From NCBI GenBank assembly GCA_903903925.1, contig CAIVAU010000115.1:1-64000 (forward strand): DNA of 64,000 nt, read 5' to 3'. This document shows positions 55,723 through 64,000 of the stretch, one piece after another. A program made the translations under genes and the position numbers. This stretch comes from an uncultured cyanobacterium (lineage in GTDB: Bacteria > Cyanobacteriota > Cyanobacteriia > Cyanobacteriales > Nostocaceae). The notes beneath the pieces are model-generated. The model had not been told where the DNA came from and made no database searches. It was given only the letters and a program-made list of their open reading frames with translations. Numbering within the stretch: the first letter of the stretch is position 1; each line of letters opens with the position of its first letter.

Positions 55723-57273
55723 ATGTCTCGTTGGTTCAACATCGCAGGACCCTGCCAAGACGATATCCACTACATGCTATCGCCAACTGCGCGGTTACCA
55801 AATTTAGAAGAACTTATTCAACAGCGTAGTTATTTTGTCGTTCATGCACCTTGGCAAACAGGTAAAACGACTACGATGCTAGCACTGGCGAAACAACTGA
55901 CAGAAAGTGGACGCTATGCAGCAGTTATGGTATCGGTAGAAGTAGGAAGTGCGTTTAATCACAATATAGGTGCTGCAGAATTGGCGATTCTGGGAACTTG
56001 GCGCGATCGCATCGCAGACCAATTACCCAAAGACCTACAACCACCTGTTTGGAGTAAAGAAGAACCAGGACGGCGAATTCGAGGGAATTTACGCGCTTGG
56101 GCCCAAGCTTCATCGCGACCTTTGGTGATATTTATCGATGAAATTGATTCACTAGAAGATGAAGCCCTGATTTCAGTTTTAAAGCAGTTACGCAATGGTT
56201 ATTCTGATCGCCCGAATAACTTTCCGTTATCTGTGGGATTGATTGGTTTGCGGGATGTGCGTGATTATAAAGTGGTATGCGGTAGTAGCGAGAGGTCAAA
56301 TACGGCAAATCCTTTCAATATTAAAGTTAGTGCCCTAACACTGAGGAACTTTAATGCATCTGAAGTGGCAGAATTATATCAGCAGCATACCGAAGATACC
56401 GGACAAGTTTTCACCCAACAAGCAATAGCAACAGCATTTGATTTGACTCAGGGAGAACCTTGGTTAGTTAATGCTCTTGCCAAAGAAGTTGTCGAAAAAA
56501 TGGTTAGGGATAGAAGTGTTGCCATTACCCATGAACATATTTTAACCGCCAAGGAAATATTAATCGCACGTCAAGATACCCATTTAGACTTCCTTGTAGA
56601 AAAACTACGAGAAAAACGAGTCAAAGACATTATTGAACCGATGCTAGCTGGACTTGCGTTAGGCGATACTCCTACTGATGACCGACAATATTTAATTGAT
56701 TTAGGATTGTTGCGACGTGACCCCGCAGCAGGACTTGCTGTCGCCAATCCCATTTATCGCGAGGTCATTCCCCGTGCTTTAGTGCTGGGTACTCAGGATA
56801 GTTTACCCCAGATTAATCCTAGTTGGTTAACCCCTGAAGGTGAGTTAAATATTGACAACTTACTACAGGCGCTTTTAGTATTCTGGCGACAGCATGGTGA
56901 ACCATTGTTAAAAACTACCGGATACTATGAAATTGCACCCCATATAGTACTGATGGCATTTTTACATCGCGTTGTTAATGGTGGTGGAACTATAGAACGG
57001 GAATATGGGATTGGGAGCGATCGCATGGATTTATGTTTAAGATATGGTTCTACTACTTTAGGGATAGAATTAAAAGTATGGCGCGATAAAAAACGCAACC
57101 CCCAAGCTGACGGTCTTGAACAATTGGATTCATACTTAGCGCGATCAGGGATAGATTTTGGCTGGTTATTTGTATTCGACCGACGAGAAAAAGCACTTCC
57201 AATTGAAGAACGTTTGTCAACCCAAATTGTCACCACAAAAAATCAACGTCATATCACTGTTATTCGGGCTTAG
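55723..57273 (+). CDS. AAA ATPase with C-terminal nuclease-like domain
   Basis: This 516-residue protein (start at ATG 55723, with AAGGTGA before it; the longer frame to 55594 is repeat-rich and unlikely) has an AAA domain. Walker A is HAPWQTGKTTTML near 35 and Walker B is RPLVIFIDEIDSLED near 130. A linker with winged-helix features (about 290-380) follows. The C-terminal PD-(D/E)XK-like domain reads GIGSDRMDLCLRYGSTTLGIELKVWRD and the final residues are VTTKNQRHITVIRA. This AAA-nuclease type is common in cyanobacteria and other bacteria, sometimes in defence loci. The role is unproven. Confidence 0.8.
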   Translation: MSRWFNIAGPCQDDIHYMLSPTARLPNLEELIQQRSYFVVHAPWQTGKTTTMLALAKQLTESGRYAAVMVSVEVGSAFNHNIGAAELAILGTWRDRIADQLPKDLQPPVWSKEEPGRRIRGNLRAWAQASSRPLVIFIDEIDSLEDEALISVLKQLRNGYSDRPNNFPLSVGLIGLRDVRDYKVVCGSSERSNTANPFNIKVSALTLRNFNASEVAELYQQHTEDTGQVFTQQAIATAFDLTQGEPWLVNALAKEVVEKMVRDRSVAITHEHILTAKEILIARQDTHLDFLVEKLREKRVKDIIEPMLAGLALGDTPTDDRQYLIDLGLLRRDPAAGLAVANPIYREVIPRALVLGTQDSLPQINPSWLTPEGELNIDNLLQALLVFWRQHGEPLLKTTGYYEIAPHIVLMAFLHRVVNGGGTIEREYGIGSDRMDLCLRYGSTTLGIELKVWRDKKRNPQADGLEQLDSYLARSGIDFGWLFVFDRREKALPIEERLSTQIVTTKNQRHITVIRA

Positions 57274-57312
57274 TTGTAAGGTGCGTTAGCGTAGCATAAC
57301 GCACCCTACGTG
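57274..57312. repeat. Palindromic repeat between convergent genes
   Basis: GGTGCGTTA and TAACGCACC form a hairpin with loop GCGTAGCA, framed by GTAA and CTACG. It lies just after the AAA gene stop. It is a common-type cyanobacterial palindrome; no T-tract is seen. Confidence 0.65.
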
Positions 57313-57431
57313 TCTATAGAGGGAATTTGAAAAGGTGTTCGTTCAAAGTGGGCGCTACTCCCACAACGCGCATTTTTCTGGTTTCTTTATTCCCTGCTAA
57401 GAGCTCTCTACTCCCTTCTTTTGTAAGGCAT

Positions 57432-60329
57432 TTATTGCCAATTTCCTACGAGAACAAATGGTGCCCAGAAATGAGGATGGTTGTACCGCTTGTCTTTCTG
57501 GAGAGTCAGTTGTGATTGACGCAGGGCTTCTGCTTTACTGAGCTTCTTTGCTTTGGCTATGTCTAACTGGTGATAGAATTCGCCCATAATTTGAGCCGTA
57601 CTTGGATCAACGACTGACCAAAGTGTCGCTATTGTACTACGTGCGCCAGCCCGCACTGCTACTCCAGCTAGTCCTAAAGTCGCCCGTTTATCTCCACTCG
57701 CTGTTTGGCAAGCACTGAGAACTAATAATTCAATCGGTCTACCTTCAGACAGGATGTTATTTCGCAGTAAGTCACCTAACTGTTTAACGTTGATGCGGCT
57801 ATCCCAAGAAAGGATAAAGGTATCTTCAACTTTGGAGCTAAACTGACCATGTGTAGCTAGGTGGACTATGGGAGGAGCATCAGAAGCCGCTAACTCTTTT
57901 TTGAGCTCTTTTCTGGTAAATTGTGCGTTGAGAAGCTGCCGAGATGTGTGTCCGGAGTCCTTGATTTGTTTCAGTTCATTTGGAACTTCAGATAATTCCG
58001 GAAAATTTTGATTTGGTATATTCTTGGGGGCTTCGCTGATTCCTGCTGTTAAGGCTTTTAAGCTAATCTCTGCAAGCGGTTTTGGGTTGACAAGCTGCAA
58101 CCCAGGTGTTAAGGCAATGGCATATTTTTCGATCACAAAGTTTTTGCCATCGTGAAGAATACTCATGGGGATATTCCGTAAGTCCCCATCTAGGACAAAA
58201 GCTAAGGTTTTGATATTTTTATTCTTTGCTAACTCTGGTTCTATTGGTCGAATCAGCCAGTTGTAAACCTTTTGGTATTGAGGTAAGAAATCTTCTACTT
58301 TACTTTGAGGCCTTATGAGAGAACGTTGCACGTTGTCAATAGTGGTCTCCACGTCAGCTTTAGTAATGTTTTGTGTATAAAGACGTGGAGTTTTTTCATT
58401 AGGTAGGCTGAGAAGAACTTCTAATCGGTCTGGCAAAATGATGGGGTAAATGACTGCTGCTGTTTTGTCTATTTGATCAATTTGTTTAGCATTTGCCTCT
58501 ACGCAGACTTCCCGGAAAAAGTTGTTAATTTCGGCTAATTGTAGTGATTCTATGACTTCACGAGCATGAGTGAGCCGCTGCTTTTGTTTATTATCCTGAT
58601 TTTTGTCGGCTTTATTGTAGGAAACAGCAGCTTGTAGGTCTAGATCGACTAACTCTCGATAAACTGGTTCGACACTCTCGCGAAAAGAAAACTGTACTTC
58701 TGGGTTCAGGGCTACTAAATCACTGCGTAATGATTGTAGGGCATTATAGGATTTGGTGTAAGCGGCGATCGCATCGTCTAGATCTCCTTGCTCTCTGCGT
58801 ATCCGTCCCAACTGCCAAAACACTTGGTAAGCTATATCTGGTGATTCAAAGGTTGAATTTAGACTCAGGGCCTGTTTGGCGTACTTTTCTGCTTGTGATA
58901 AATCCCGTTGTGCTCCTGCTAGTGTATTCACGTTGTTATCTAGTGCATACAGTTTGCTACGATTTTGCAAAGCATAGGCTTCGGCTCTTTTGTCTCCCAA
59001 ACTGATGGCTTGTTTGCTTGCCGTTGCTAAGATTTGCTCAATGTCGTTGAAAGTTGGCAGTTTGGTGTTATCACAAGTCGTTTTTGGATCTTTTTGAGCT
59101 TTCTCAGTTAATTCGATAAAAATGTGGGCAAAGTTGATTTGGCTGTACACTCCGGCGCGACTGGGAAAGAGGTGAGTGAGTTCGGAATAGAGCGATCGCC
59201 ATAATGGTTCTGCTGATTTTAATTGCCCAAGACTCAGCAATAGACCGAGGTGATTCAGTTGTGCTTGCTGTTTAGCTGGAGAAATTGACAACTTGACCAC
59301 ATTCTGATATGAATCTATCGCTTCTTGTTGATAATCTTCGCGTTTACTACGAATAATTAGGTCTTTTGCTAAGTCTGTTAACGTGTTACCAAGACTAAGA
59401 TAAGCAGCAGCTTCCTCTGGGGGAGAGTTCAATTTTTGAGCTAGGGTGACACTGGTTCTCAAAATAACTTCCGACTCCTCGAGCTGACCCACAACTCGCC
59501 GCAGTTCCCCTAAGCTTCTCAAGCCTACGACTACAGATGGAGAAGGAGATCCCTTGGTGAGTTTTTGGACAGTTTCTGTTAATTCTTTTGAACGTCTTTC
59601 AATGAATTCTTTATCACTTGAACTTTTTTCAATTGAAAGACGTTCCACTAATTTTATTTCACTTGAACTTTTTTCAATTATTTGACTTAGATCTTGGCAA
59701 TTTTTCACCCCGATCTTTTCATTTAAGACTTCCATCAAAATATTGCAAGCACGGGGATAAAGACCCAAGTCTTGCATTGCTTGAGACTGATTAATCTTGC
59801 TTTGTGCTAATTTTTCCGGGTCAGGAATTTGGCTGTAGATTTTAGTAGATTCTTGCCAAGTTTTGAGAGCATCTGTGGATTTTCCCGTCTCGCGTTGCTG
59901 ATACCCCTGAACATCTAAAGTTTGAGCTAGAATTTTGAGTTTCTCCTTGCCCTCTGGTTGGCTTTTCAGAAGTTCCAAGCTCTTTTCTATGGTTTTCGTT
60001 GCTTGATCCCACCGTCCCAGTTGTTGATAAGTCAACGAGAGATTACTCAACGCCATCGCCTGGTTGAGCTTATCTCCTTTAGCAGCAAAAAGAGCTGCTG
60101 TTTGTTGCCAAGCGGTCACTGCCTTCTCGAACTGTCCAGCGCGATATAGTTTAGTCGCATTGTCGGTTAACTGTTGCTCATATGGCTGAGATTCGACAAT
60201 TGGAGTTGGCGAAGAAATGGCAACAACAGGTGGTGTTGCTGCAGAGATGATAAATAACAAAGCTAGGAGAACAAGGGAATGTCTCTTATAGACTCTTTGG
60301 AAAAAAGTCTGCAATTTCCGTTTAAGCAT
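57432..60329 (-). CDS. Exported TPR-CHAT protein (caspase-like)
   Basis: This 965-residue protein has an N-terminal signal peptide/anchor (about 13-37: RHSLVLLALLFIISA). A large TPR array (about 55-560) and a C-terminal CHAT peptidase domain (about 640-965) follow. The catalytic His is in VHLATHGQF near 823 and the Cys in LLVLSACQTASGD near 872. A 45-bp tandem duplication encodes two copies of IEKSSS around residues 218-245. CHAT domains are caspase-like; the TPRs should bind partners. Related proteins act in bacterial defence and cell-death pathways, but no specific role can be assigned. Confidence 0.88.
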   Translation of the reverse strand: MLKRKLQTFFQRVYKRHSLVLLALLFIISAATPPVVAISSPTPIVESQPYEQQLTDNATKLYRAGQFEKAVTAWQQTAALFAAKGDKLNQAMALSNLSLTYQQLGRWDQATKTIEKSLELLKSQPEGKEKLKILAQTLDVQGYQQRETGKSTDALKTWQESTKIYSQIPDPEKLAQSKINQSQAMQDLGLYPRACNILMEVLNEKIGVKNCQDLSQIIEKSSSEIKLVERLSIEKSSSDKEFIERRSKELTETVQKLTKGSPSPSVVVGLRSLGELRRVVGQLEESEVILRTSVTLAQKLNSPPEEAAAYLSLGNTLTDLAKDLIIRSKREDYQQEAIDSYQNVVKLSISPAKQQAQLNHLGLLLSLGQLKSAEPLWRSLYSELTHLFPSRAGVYSQINFAHIFIELTEKAQKDPKTTCDNTKLPTFNDIEQILATASKQAISLGDKRAEAYALQNRSKLYALDNNVNTLAGAQRDLSQAEKYAKQALSLNSTFESPDIAYQVFWQLGRIRREQGDLDDAIAAYTKSYNALQSLRSDLVALNPEVQFSFRESVEPVYRELVDLDLQAAVSYNKADKNQDNKQKQRLTHAREVIESLQLAEINNFFREVCVEANAKQIDQIDKTAAVIYPIILPDRLEVLLSLPNEKTPRLYTQNITKADVETTIDNVQRSLIRPQSKVEDFLPQYQKVYNWLIRPIEPELAKNKNIKTLAFVLDGDLRNIPMSILHDGKNFVIEKYAIALTPGLQLVNPKPLAEISLKALTAGISEAPKNIPNQNFPELSEVPNELKQIKDSGHTSRQLLNAQFTRKELKKELAASDAPPIVHLATHGQFSSKVEDTFILSWDSRINVKQLGDLLRNNILSEGRPIELLVLSACQTASGDKRATLGLAGVAVRAGARSTIATLWSVVDPSTAQIMGEFYHQLDIAKAKKLSKAEALRQSQLTLQKDKRYNHPHFWAPFVLVGNWQ

Positions 60330-60498
60330 AGTTCCACCCTTCTATTAAGCACAAATGCTTTTAAGTTATCTTTGTTATCTTACCGCTGAGGTATGTGCGC
60401 CTTTCTGGTTTAAACAATAATTTATTAACTAGGAGTCGGTCAAGAGTTAGGAGTTAGAATGACATGGTTATTGATTTCATTCACGCTATTGGATTGAG

Positions 60499-61545
60499 CT
60501 AGCGCTTAACTTCAATCCCTGGTTCCCCTTGAATAAACTCACCGATGACAGTTGAAAACCCATAGCCCTCTGTCAAAAGTTGCTCTAAAATAGTTGAGAC
60601 ACTGTCTGGTGCGACACAAAGCAGTAATCCTCCACTCGTTTGAGGGTCTGCTAGTAGGAGAGTTTCCCACTTTACTAAAGTGTCGCCCAACCCTGTAAGC
60701 TGAATCTGAGACTGATAACCATCCCAGTTGCGTTGTGCTGCACCGGGAAAAATTCCTTGAGATGCTAGAGTTAGCGCTTCTGGCAGAATCGGAATCTTTG
60801 AAAACGAGATTTCAGCCTTGACAGCGCTTCCCCGACACACCTCTAGTAAATGCCCCAGAAGCCCAAATCCTGTAACATCGGTCATTGCGTGGACATCAGG
60901 GTTAGTTGCCAAAGTTGCTCCCACTCGATTCAACTGGGTCATCACCTGAAGGACTGACTTGTAAGCATCCGGTGTCAATTGACCCTTCTTCAGGGCTGTA
61001 GTCATTACCCCAATCCCTAAAGGCTTCGTCAAAATCAACTTATCTTGTGGTTTGGCTGTTGCATTCCGTCGTACATGCATTGGATGCACCAAGCCAGCTG
61101 CAACCAAGCCAAAGATTGGTTCTGGGGAATCAATAGAATGTCCACCGGCAAGAGGAATCCCTGCCTCTTGACAAACGGCTGCCCCACCAAGCATGATGCT
61201 TTGAATTGCATCCATTGGGAGGGTGTTAATCGGCATACCCAATACTGCTAAGGCTAAAATCGGAGTCCCACCCATTGCGTAGACATCAGACAGGGCGTTA
61301 GTAGCAGCAATCCGCCCAAAATCTACTGGTTCATCAACAATGGGCATGAAGAAATCTGTCGTCAATACCAGGGCTTGGTGATCGTTAAGTTGATAAACTG
61401 CTGCATCATCACTCGTTTGAGTGCCTACGAGCAGTTGCCCTAAGGCTTGGTTTAAGGGAACCTGACGTAGGATTTCCGCCAATTGGGCTGGAGCAATCTT
61501 GCAGCCACAACCACCACCATGAGAGTATTGAGTAAGGCGAATCAT
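60499..61545 (-). CDS. selD: Selenide, water dikinase (selenophosphate synthase), Cys type
   Basis: This 348-residue enzyme makes selenophosphate from selenide and ATP. The N-terminal catalytic HGGGCGCKIAPAQL has Cys where selenoprotein forms have Sec. QTSDDAAVYQL, LTTDFFMPIVDEP and DVTGFGLLGHLLE are typical ATP/Mg motifs. No SelA or SelB is near, so the product may feed tRNA 2-selenouridine synthesis. It sits close to the aldo/keto reductase on the same strand. Confidence 0.93.
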   Translation of the reverse strand: MIRLTQYSHGGGCGCKIAPAQLAEILRQVPLNQALGQLLVGTQTSDDAAVYQLNDHQALVLTTDFFMPIVDEPVDFGRIAATNALSDVYAMGGTPILALAVLGMPINTLPMDAIQSIMLGGAAVCQEAGIPLAGGHSIDSPEPIFGLVAAGLVHPMHVRRNATAKPQDKLILTKPLGIGVMTTALKKGQLTPDAYKSVLQVMTQLNRVGATLATNPDVHAMTDVTGFGLLGHLLEVCRGSAVKAEISFSKIPILPEALTLASQGIFPGAAQRNWDGYQSQIQLTGLGDTLVKWETLLLADPQTSGGLLLCVAPDSVSTILEQLLTEGYGFSTVIGEFIQGEPGIEVKR

Positions 61546-61582
61546 CTATAATTTTCTCCTAAATGCATGCAGTTGCCTTTAG

Positions 61583-62650
61583 TTATCCTAGCCACTGCGG
61601 GTTCTTAGCGGTACTGTCAAAGTGGTTGCTGGTCTTAAATAGTTCGTACTGACCATTTGCCGCAGCCTTGGCAGTACGATCAAGTAACGCTGACACTTGT
61701 GCTTGACTCATGGGCTTAAATGTGCGTGCTGCTTCAAACGCCTGATCTAAGATTTCCATGCTGTCAATGCCTGTAATCACCGTTGATGTTGGCAGATTCA
61801 TTGCATAGTGGAGACATTCAATTGGTTTGACTACGTTACTGTTTAGAATAAAATGATCCCCCATTGATTTCATCCCCAGCACACCTATTTGATTATCTAT
61901 CAACCTAGGCAAAACTTTTTGCCCAAAACTCCTAAAATGGGCATCCATGACATTAAGGGGCATCTGCACTGTGTCGAAATGGAAATTATGTTTGGCAGCT
62001 GTATCTAGCATCCGGAGGTGAACCAAGGGATCTTTATGCCCTGTAAAGCCAATATAACGAACTTTACCTGCTTTTTGTGCCGCCAGCATAGCTTCTAGTG
62101 CACCGCCTTTGGCAAAGATGCGATCCGGGTCTTCCAGACGAATGACTTCATGAAATTGCATCAGATCCACATGATCCGTTTGCAGTCGCTGAAGAGATTG
62201 ATTAATCTGCTCAGCCGCAGACTCCTTCGTGCGTCCGTCAATCTTGGTCATGAGGAAGACTTTTTGGCGGTAGCCATTCTGGAGTGCCTTGCCCATCCGA
62301 ATTTCACTATTCCCGTTATTATAATCCCAGCTATTATCCATGAAAGTTATACCACGGTCGATCGCACTGCGGATGATTTTGATACTTTCTTGCTCGTCCT
62401 TCTGCTTTCCAATGTGGAAGCCACCTAGACCAATGAGAGAGACTTTTTCTTTTGTTCGCCCCAGTGTCCGGTAGAGCATGTCACCATTTCTAGTCGAATC
62501 TGGAGTTGCGGTCAAAATTGTTGCTTCCGATGCTTCAGATTGCGTAGATTGATCAGCGCCTTGGACTTGTCTATTGAGACCAATTGACGCTGCTAGCCCC
62601 GCAGTTAAACCTGAAGTTGTTTTCAGGAAGTTCCGTCTCTTAATATCCAC
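61583..62650 (-). CDS. Tat-exported aldo/keto reductase
   Basis: This 355-residue NADPH-dependent reductase has a twin-arginine signal (IKRRNFLKTTSGLTAGLAA, 3-21). The barrel shows FMDNSWDYNNGNSEIRMGKA (catalytic Asp and Tyr), VFLMTKID (Lys) and DLMQFHEV (His). A Tat signal on an aldo/keto reductase suggests folded, cofactor-loaded export to the periplasm. The substrate is unknown. The gap to selD is 38 bp. Confidence 0.88.
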   Translation of the reverse strand: MDIKRRNFLKTTSGLTAGLAASIGLNRQVQGADQSTQSEASEATILTATPDSTRNGDMLYRTLGRTKEKVSLIGLGGFHIGKQKDEQESIKIIRSAIDRGITFMDNSWDYNNGNSEIRMGKALQNGYRQKVFLMTKIDGRTKESAAEQINQSLQRLQTDHVDLMQFHEVIRLEDPDRIFAKGGALEAMLAAQKAGKVRYIGFTGHKDPLVHLRMLDTAAKHNFHFDTVQMPLNVMDAHFRSFGQKVLPRLIDNQIGVLGMKSMGDHFILNSNVVKPIECLHYAMNLPTSTVITGIDSMEILDQAFEAARTFKPMSQAQVSALLDRTAKAAANGQYELFKTSNHFDSTAKNPQWLG

Positions 62651-62900
62651 TACTGTCTACTCCTTTTGATATAACCTGTCGGAACTCGCCCCTAATTCAG
62701 TCATAGAACAAGAGCGATCGCCCCAAGGCTTTTGTGTGATTTCAGAGCAACTTTAAGTGAACTTCAGATGTTCTTCATCTTTCTTCAGAATGGTACTCAA
62801 TCAGTTCAGAGGGAGCAGGGGGGATTGGAACTTTTCTGCCTTTGTTTCACAGCATGTCGTGTCTCGCAACACATCTTTTTTTATAAAAATTGTAGTTTTC

Positions 62901-64000
62901 TTACCGCACCAACACAAAATCGTAGCCAGTGCGAGAATTTGAACCAGGCTCAATTTTAACTAAAAGTGGTTTAACTACACGCTCGCCTGATGACAAAAAC
63001 TGAATCGTTCCTGTTGCTCCGGAAGTTGAAAAATCCCTCTTAGAGATAGTTGCTTGCAACCCGGAGCGGGTCTGCGCCTGTTTCAAGCCAGCGATAATTG
63101 TTTGGAGTGCATCGTAAGAGCTTGCGGTCCGCGCATTGACTCGTCCACCCCAAAGTTTAACGGCATTTTCAGGAAAGGGATGACTGGGAAAAGCATCAGG
63201 ATGCCACAATACGGGTAGTACCATTCCTTTGAAATTCTCTCCCCCTTGTTTGAGGGTATCGATAGTATACATTCCGCCATGGGTGAATAGTGGCAGATGA
63301 CTATGATTCGCTCGTGCCATGTCGATCGCTGGTTTGAGGTTTTTTAATGAGGGAAGTAGTAGCAAGCCATCTGCCCCATCGCTGATAGCTTTACCCATAA
63401 CAAGACTTGGATTAAAATTTGGGTCTTTGAAATTGCAAACTGTGGTGGTGATTTTACCCCCAGCCAGACTTATTGACCTATTGTAGGTGTTTAAAATATC
63501 TTGAATGGAGGAGTCTCCCAACTCGGCACAAATGGCAATGTTCTTTAGATTAGCCTTTTGGGTCATATAGCTAGCAAGAGTGTCAGCAAAAACCCTGGTA
63601 TCGGGAGAGATACTAAATATGTAGTTACTTCCAGATCCCACTGATGTATTGGTTGTGGGATTAACCATGACCAACCCGTGCTTTTGATAAATTTGTCCTG
63701 CACCCTCTGATACCTGCTTCCGATTATGGCCTATTACTGCTAGAATGCTGGGGTCTTGAACAAATTCACGAGCTAGCTGTTGAGCAGTATCTGGGTTGCC
63801 CTCATCGTTGGCAATTTCAAGTTGTAGTTGTACCCCATTAATCCCACCGTTTTTATTCACTTCATCTTGAGCCTGTGCTACTCCACGCAGAAGCTCTTGC
63901 GATACATTATCATTCTGGTTGTTCAGGTTGCCATTAATTGGCACACTTACAGCCACTTTGAGAGATGGGGAGTTACCAATTTTGGCATTGTTCAAATAAA
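62901..64000 (-). CDS. Substrate-binding protein (Peripla_BP_6 type), 5' end outside window
   Basis: The visible part (from about 63995) begins SPSLKVAVSVPINGN and continues with VAQAQDEVNKNGGINGVQ, VIGHNRKQVSEGA, NPTTNTSVGS and the hinge SSYDALQTIIAGLKQAQ. It is the type I periplasmic binding fold used for branched-chain amino acids and amides. The annotated Met is near the edge and no signal peptide precedes the domain, so the gene most likely extends upstream beyond the window. In cyanobacteria such domains are often fused after a kinase or membrane segment. Confidence 0.8.
   Translation of the reverse strand, partial: YLNNAKIGNSPSLKVAVSVPINGNLNNQNDNVSQELLRGVAQAQDEVNKNGGINGVQLQLEIANDEGNPDTAQQLAREFVQDPSILAVIGHNRKQVSEGAGQIYQKHGLVMVNPTTNTSVGSGSNYIFSISPDTRVFADTLASYMTQKANLKNIAICAELGDSSIQDILNTYNRSISLAGGKITTTVCNFKDPNFNPSLVMGKAISDGADGLLLLPSLKNLKPAIDMARANHSHLPLFTHGGMYTIDTLKQGGENFKGMVLPVLWHPDAFPSHPFPENAVKLWGGRVNARTASSYDALQTIIAGLKQAQTRSGLQATISKRDFSTSGATGTIQFLSSGERVVKPLLVKIEPGSNSRTGYDFVLVR

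Overview
The window looks like chromosome from a filamentous, probably heterocyst-forming cyanobacterium (Nostocales; Scytonema, Calothrix or Tolypothrix-like). Grounds: many HIP1 octamers (GCGATCGC), abundant heptanucleotide tandem repeats (STRRs such as AGGAGTT, AGGAGTC, GGGAGCA), a devBCA-type exporter, a short CphA2-type cyanophycin ligase beside cyanophycinase, a COP23 protein, and a PxcA/CemA-family protein. The species is not identified. No rRNA, tRNA or CRISPR array was recognised.

Region 1 (1-5.96 kb) is a stack of mobile DNA. A DUF5372-like gene on the minus strand is broken by a 5'-truncated group II intron. That intron's reverse transcriptase is itself interrupted by a complete second group II intron with an intact RT-HNH protein, making a twintron. 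Directly after the outer intron's 3' end come a HEARO/omega-RNA-like segment and an IsrB-type OMEGA protein gene (PLMP motif, split RuvC, no HNH). A single extra C splits the IsrB gene near its C-terminus. A short palindromic repeat follows.

Region 2 (6-15 kb) holds mostly housekeeping and storage genes: a low-complexity secreted protein, transaldolase, an SGNH hydrolase, a PD-(D/E)XK-like protein, cyanophycinase (cphB) and divergent cphA2, a DUF1823-like protein, an MNT antitoxin with a truncated HEPN partner, and a PxcA/CemA-family protein.

Region 3 (15-28.5 kb) holds COP23, a trypsin-like protease, a protease-TPR fusion, a Ser/Thr kinase, a giant lipoprotein alpha-2-macroglobulin without the thioester motif, a caspase/CHAT relic and a GH25 lysozyme with a peptidoglycan-binding domain.

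Region 4 (28.7-46.3 kb) holds alpha-glucan phosphorylase, a DUF429 protein, a large double-core hybrid histidine kinase, devBCA, a second histidine kinase, a small two-gene pair (DUF6888/DUF6887-like), YchF and an Orn/Lys/Arg decarboxylase-family enzyme.

Region 5 (46.3-64 kb) starts with a MITE-like element flanked by a 9-bp target duplication. A HEPN protein, an overlapping unknown gene and an Mrr-type nuclease follow, forming a possible defence patch. Then come DUF2059, MscS, DusB, DnaK, a second PD-(D/E)XK paralogue divergent from an AAA ATPase-nuclease, a TPR-CHAT protein, SelD, a Tat-exported aldo/keto reductase and a substrate-binding protein cut by the window edge.

The most unusual part is the first 6 kb, where a nested group II intron abuts the 5' side of an OMEGA (IsrB/omega-RNA) locus. 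Four copies of a palindromic MITE-like repeat, and STRRs inserted inside coding sequences, show continuing small-repeat activity across the window.
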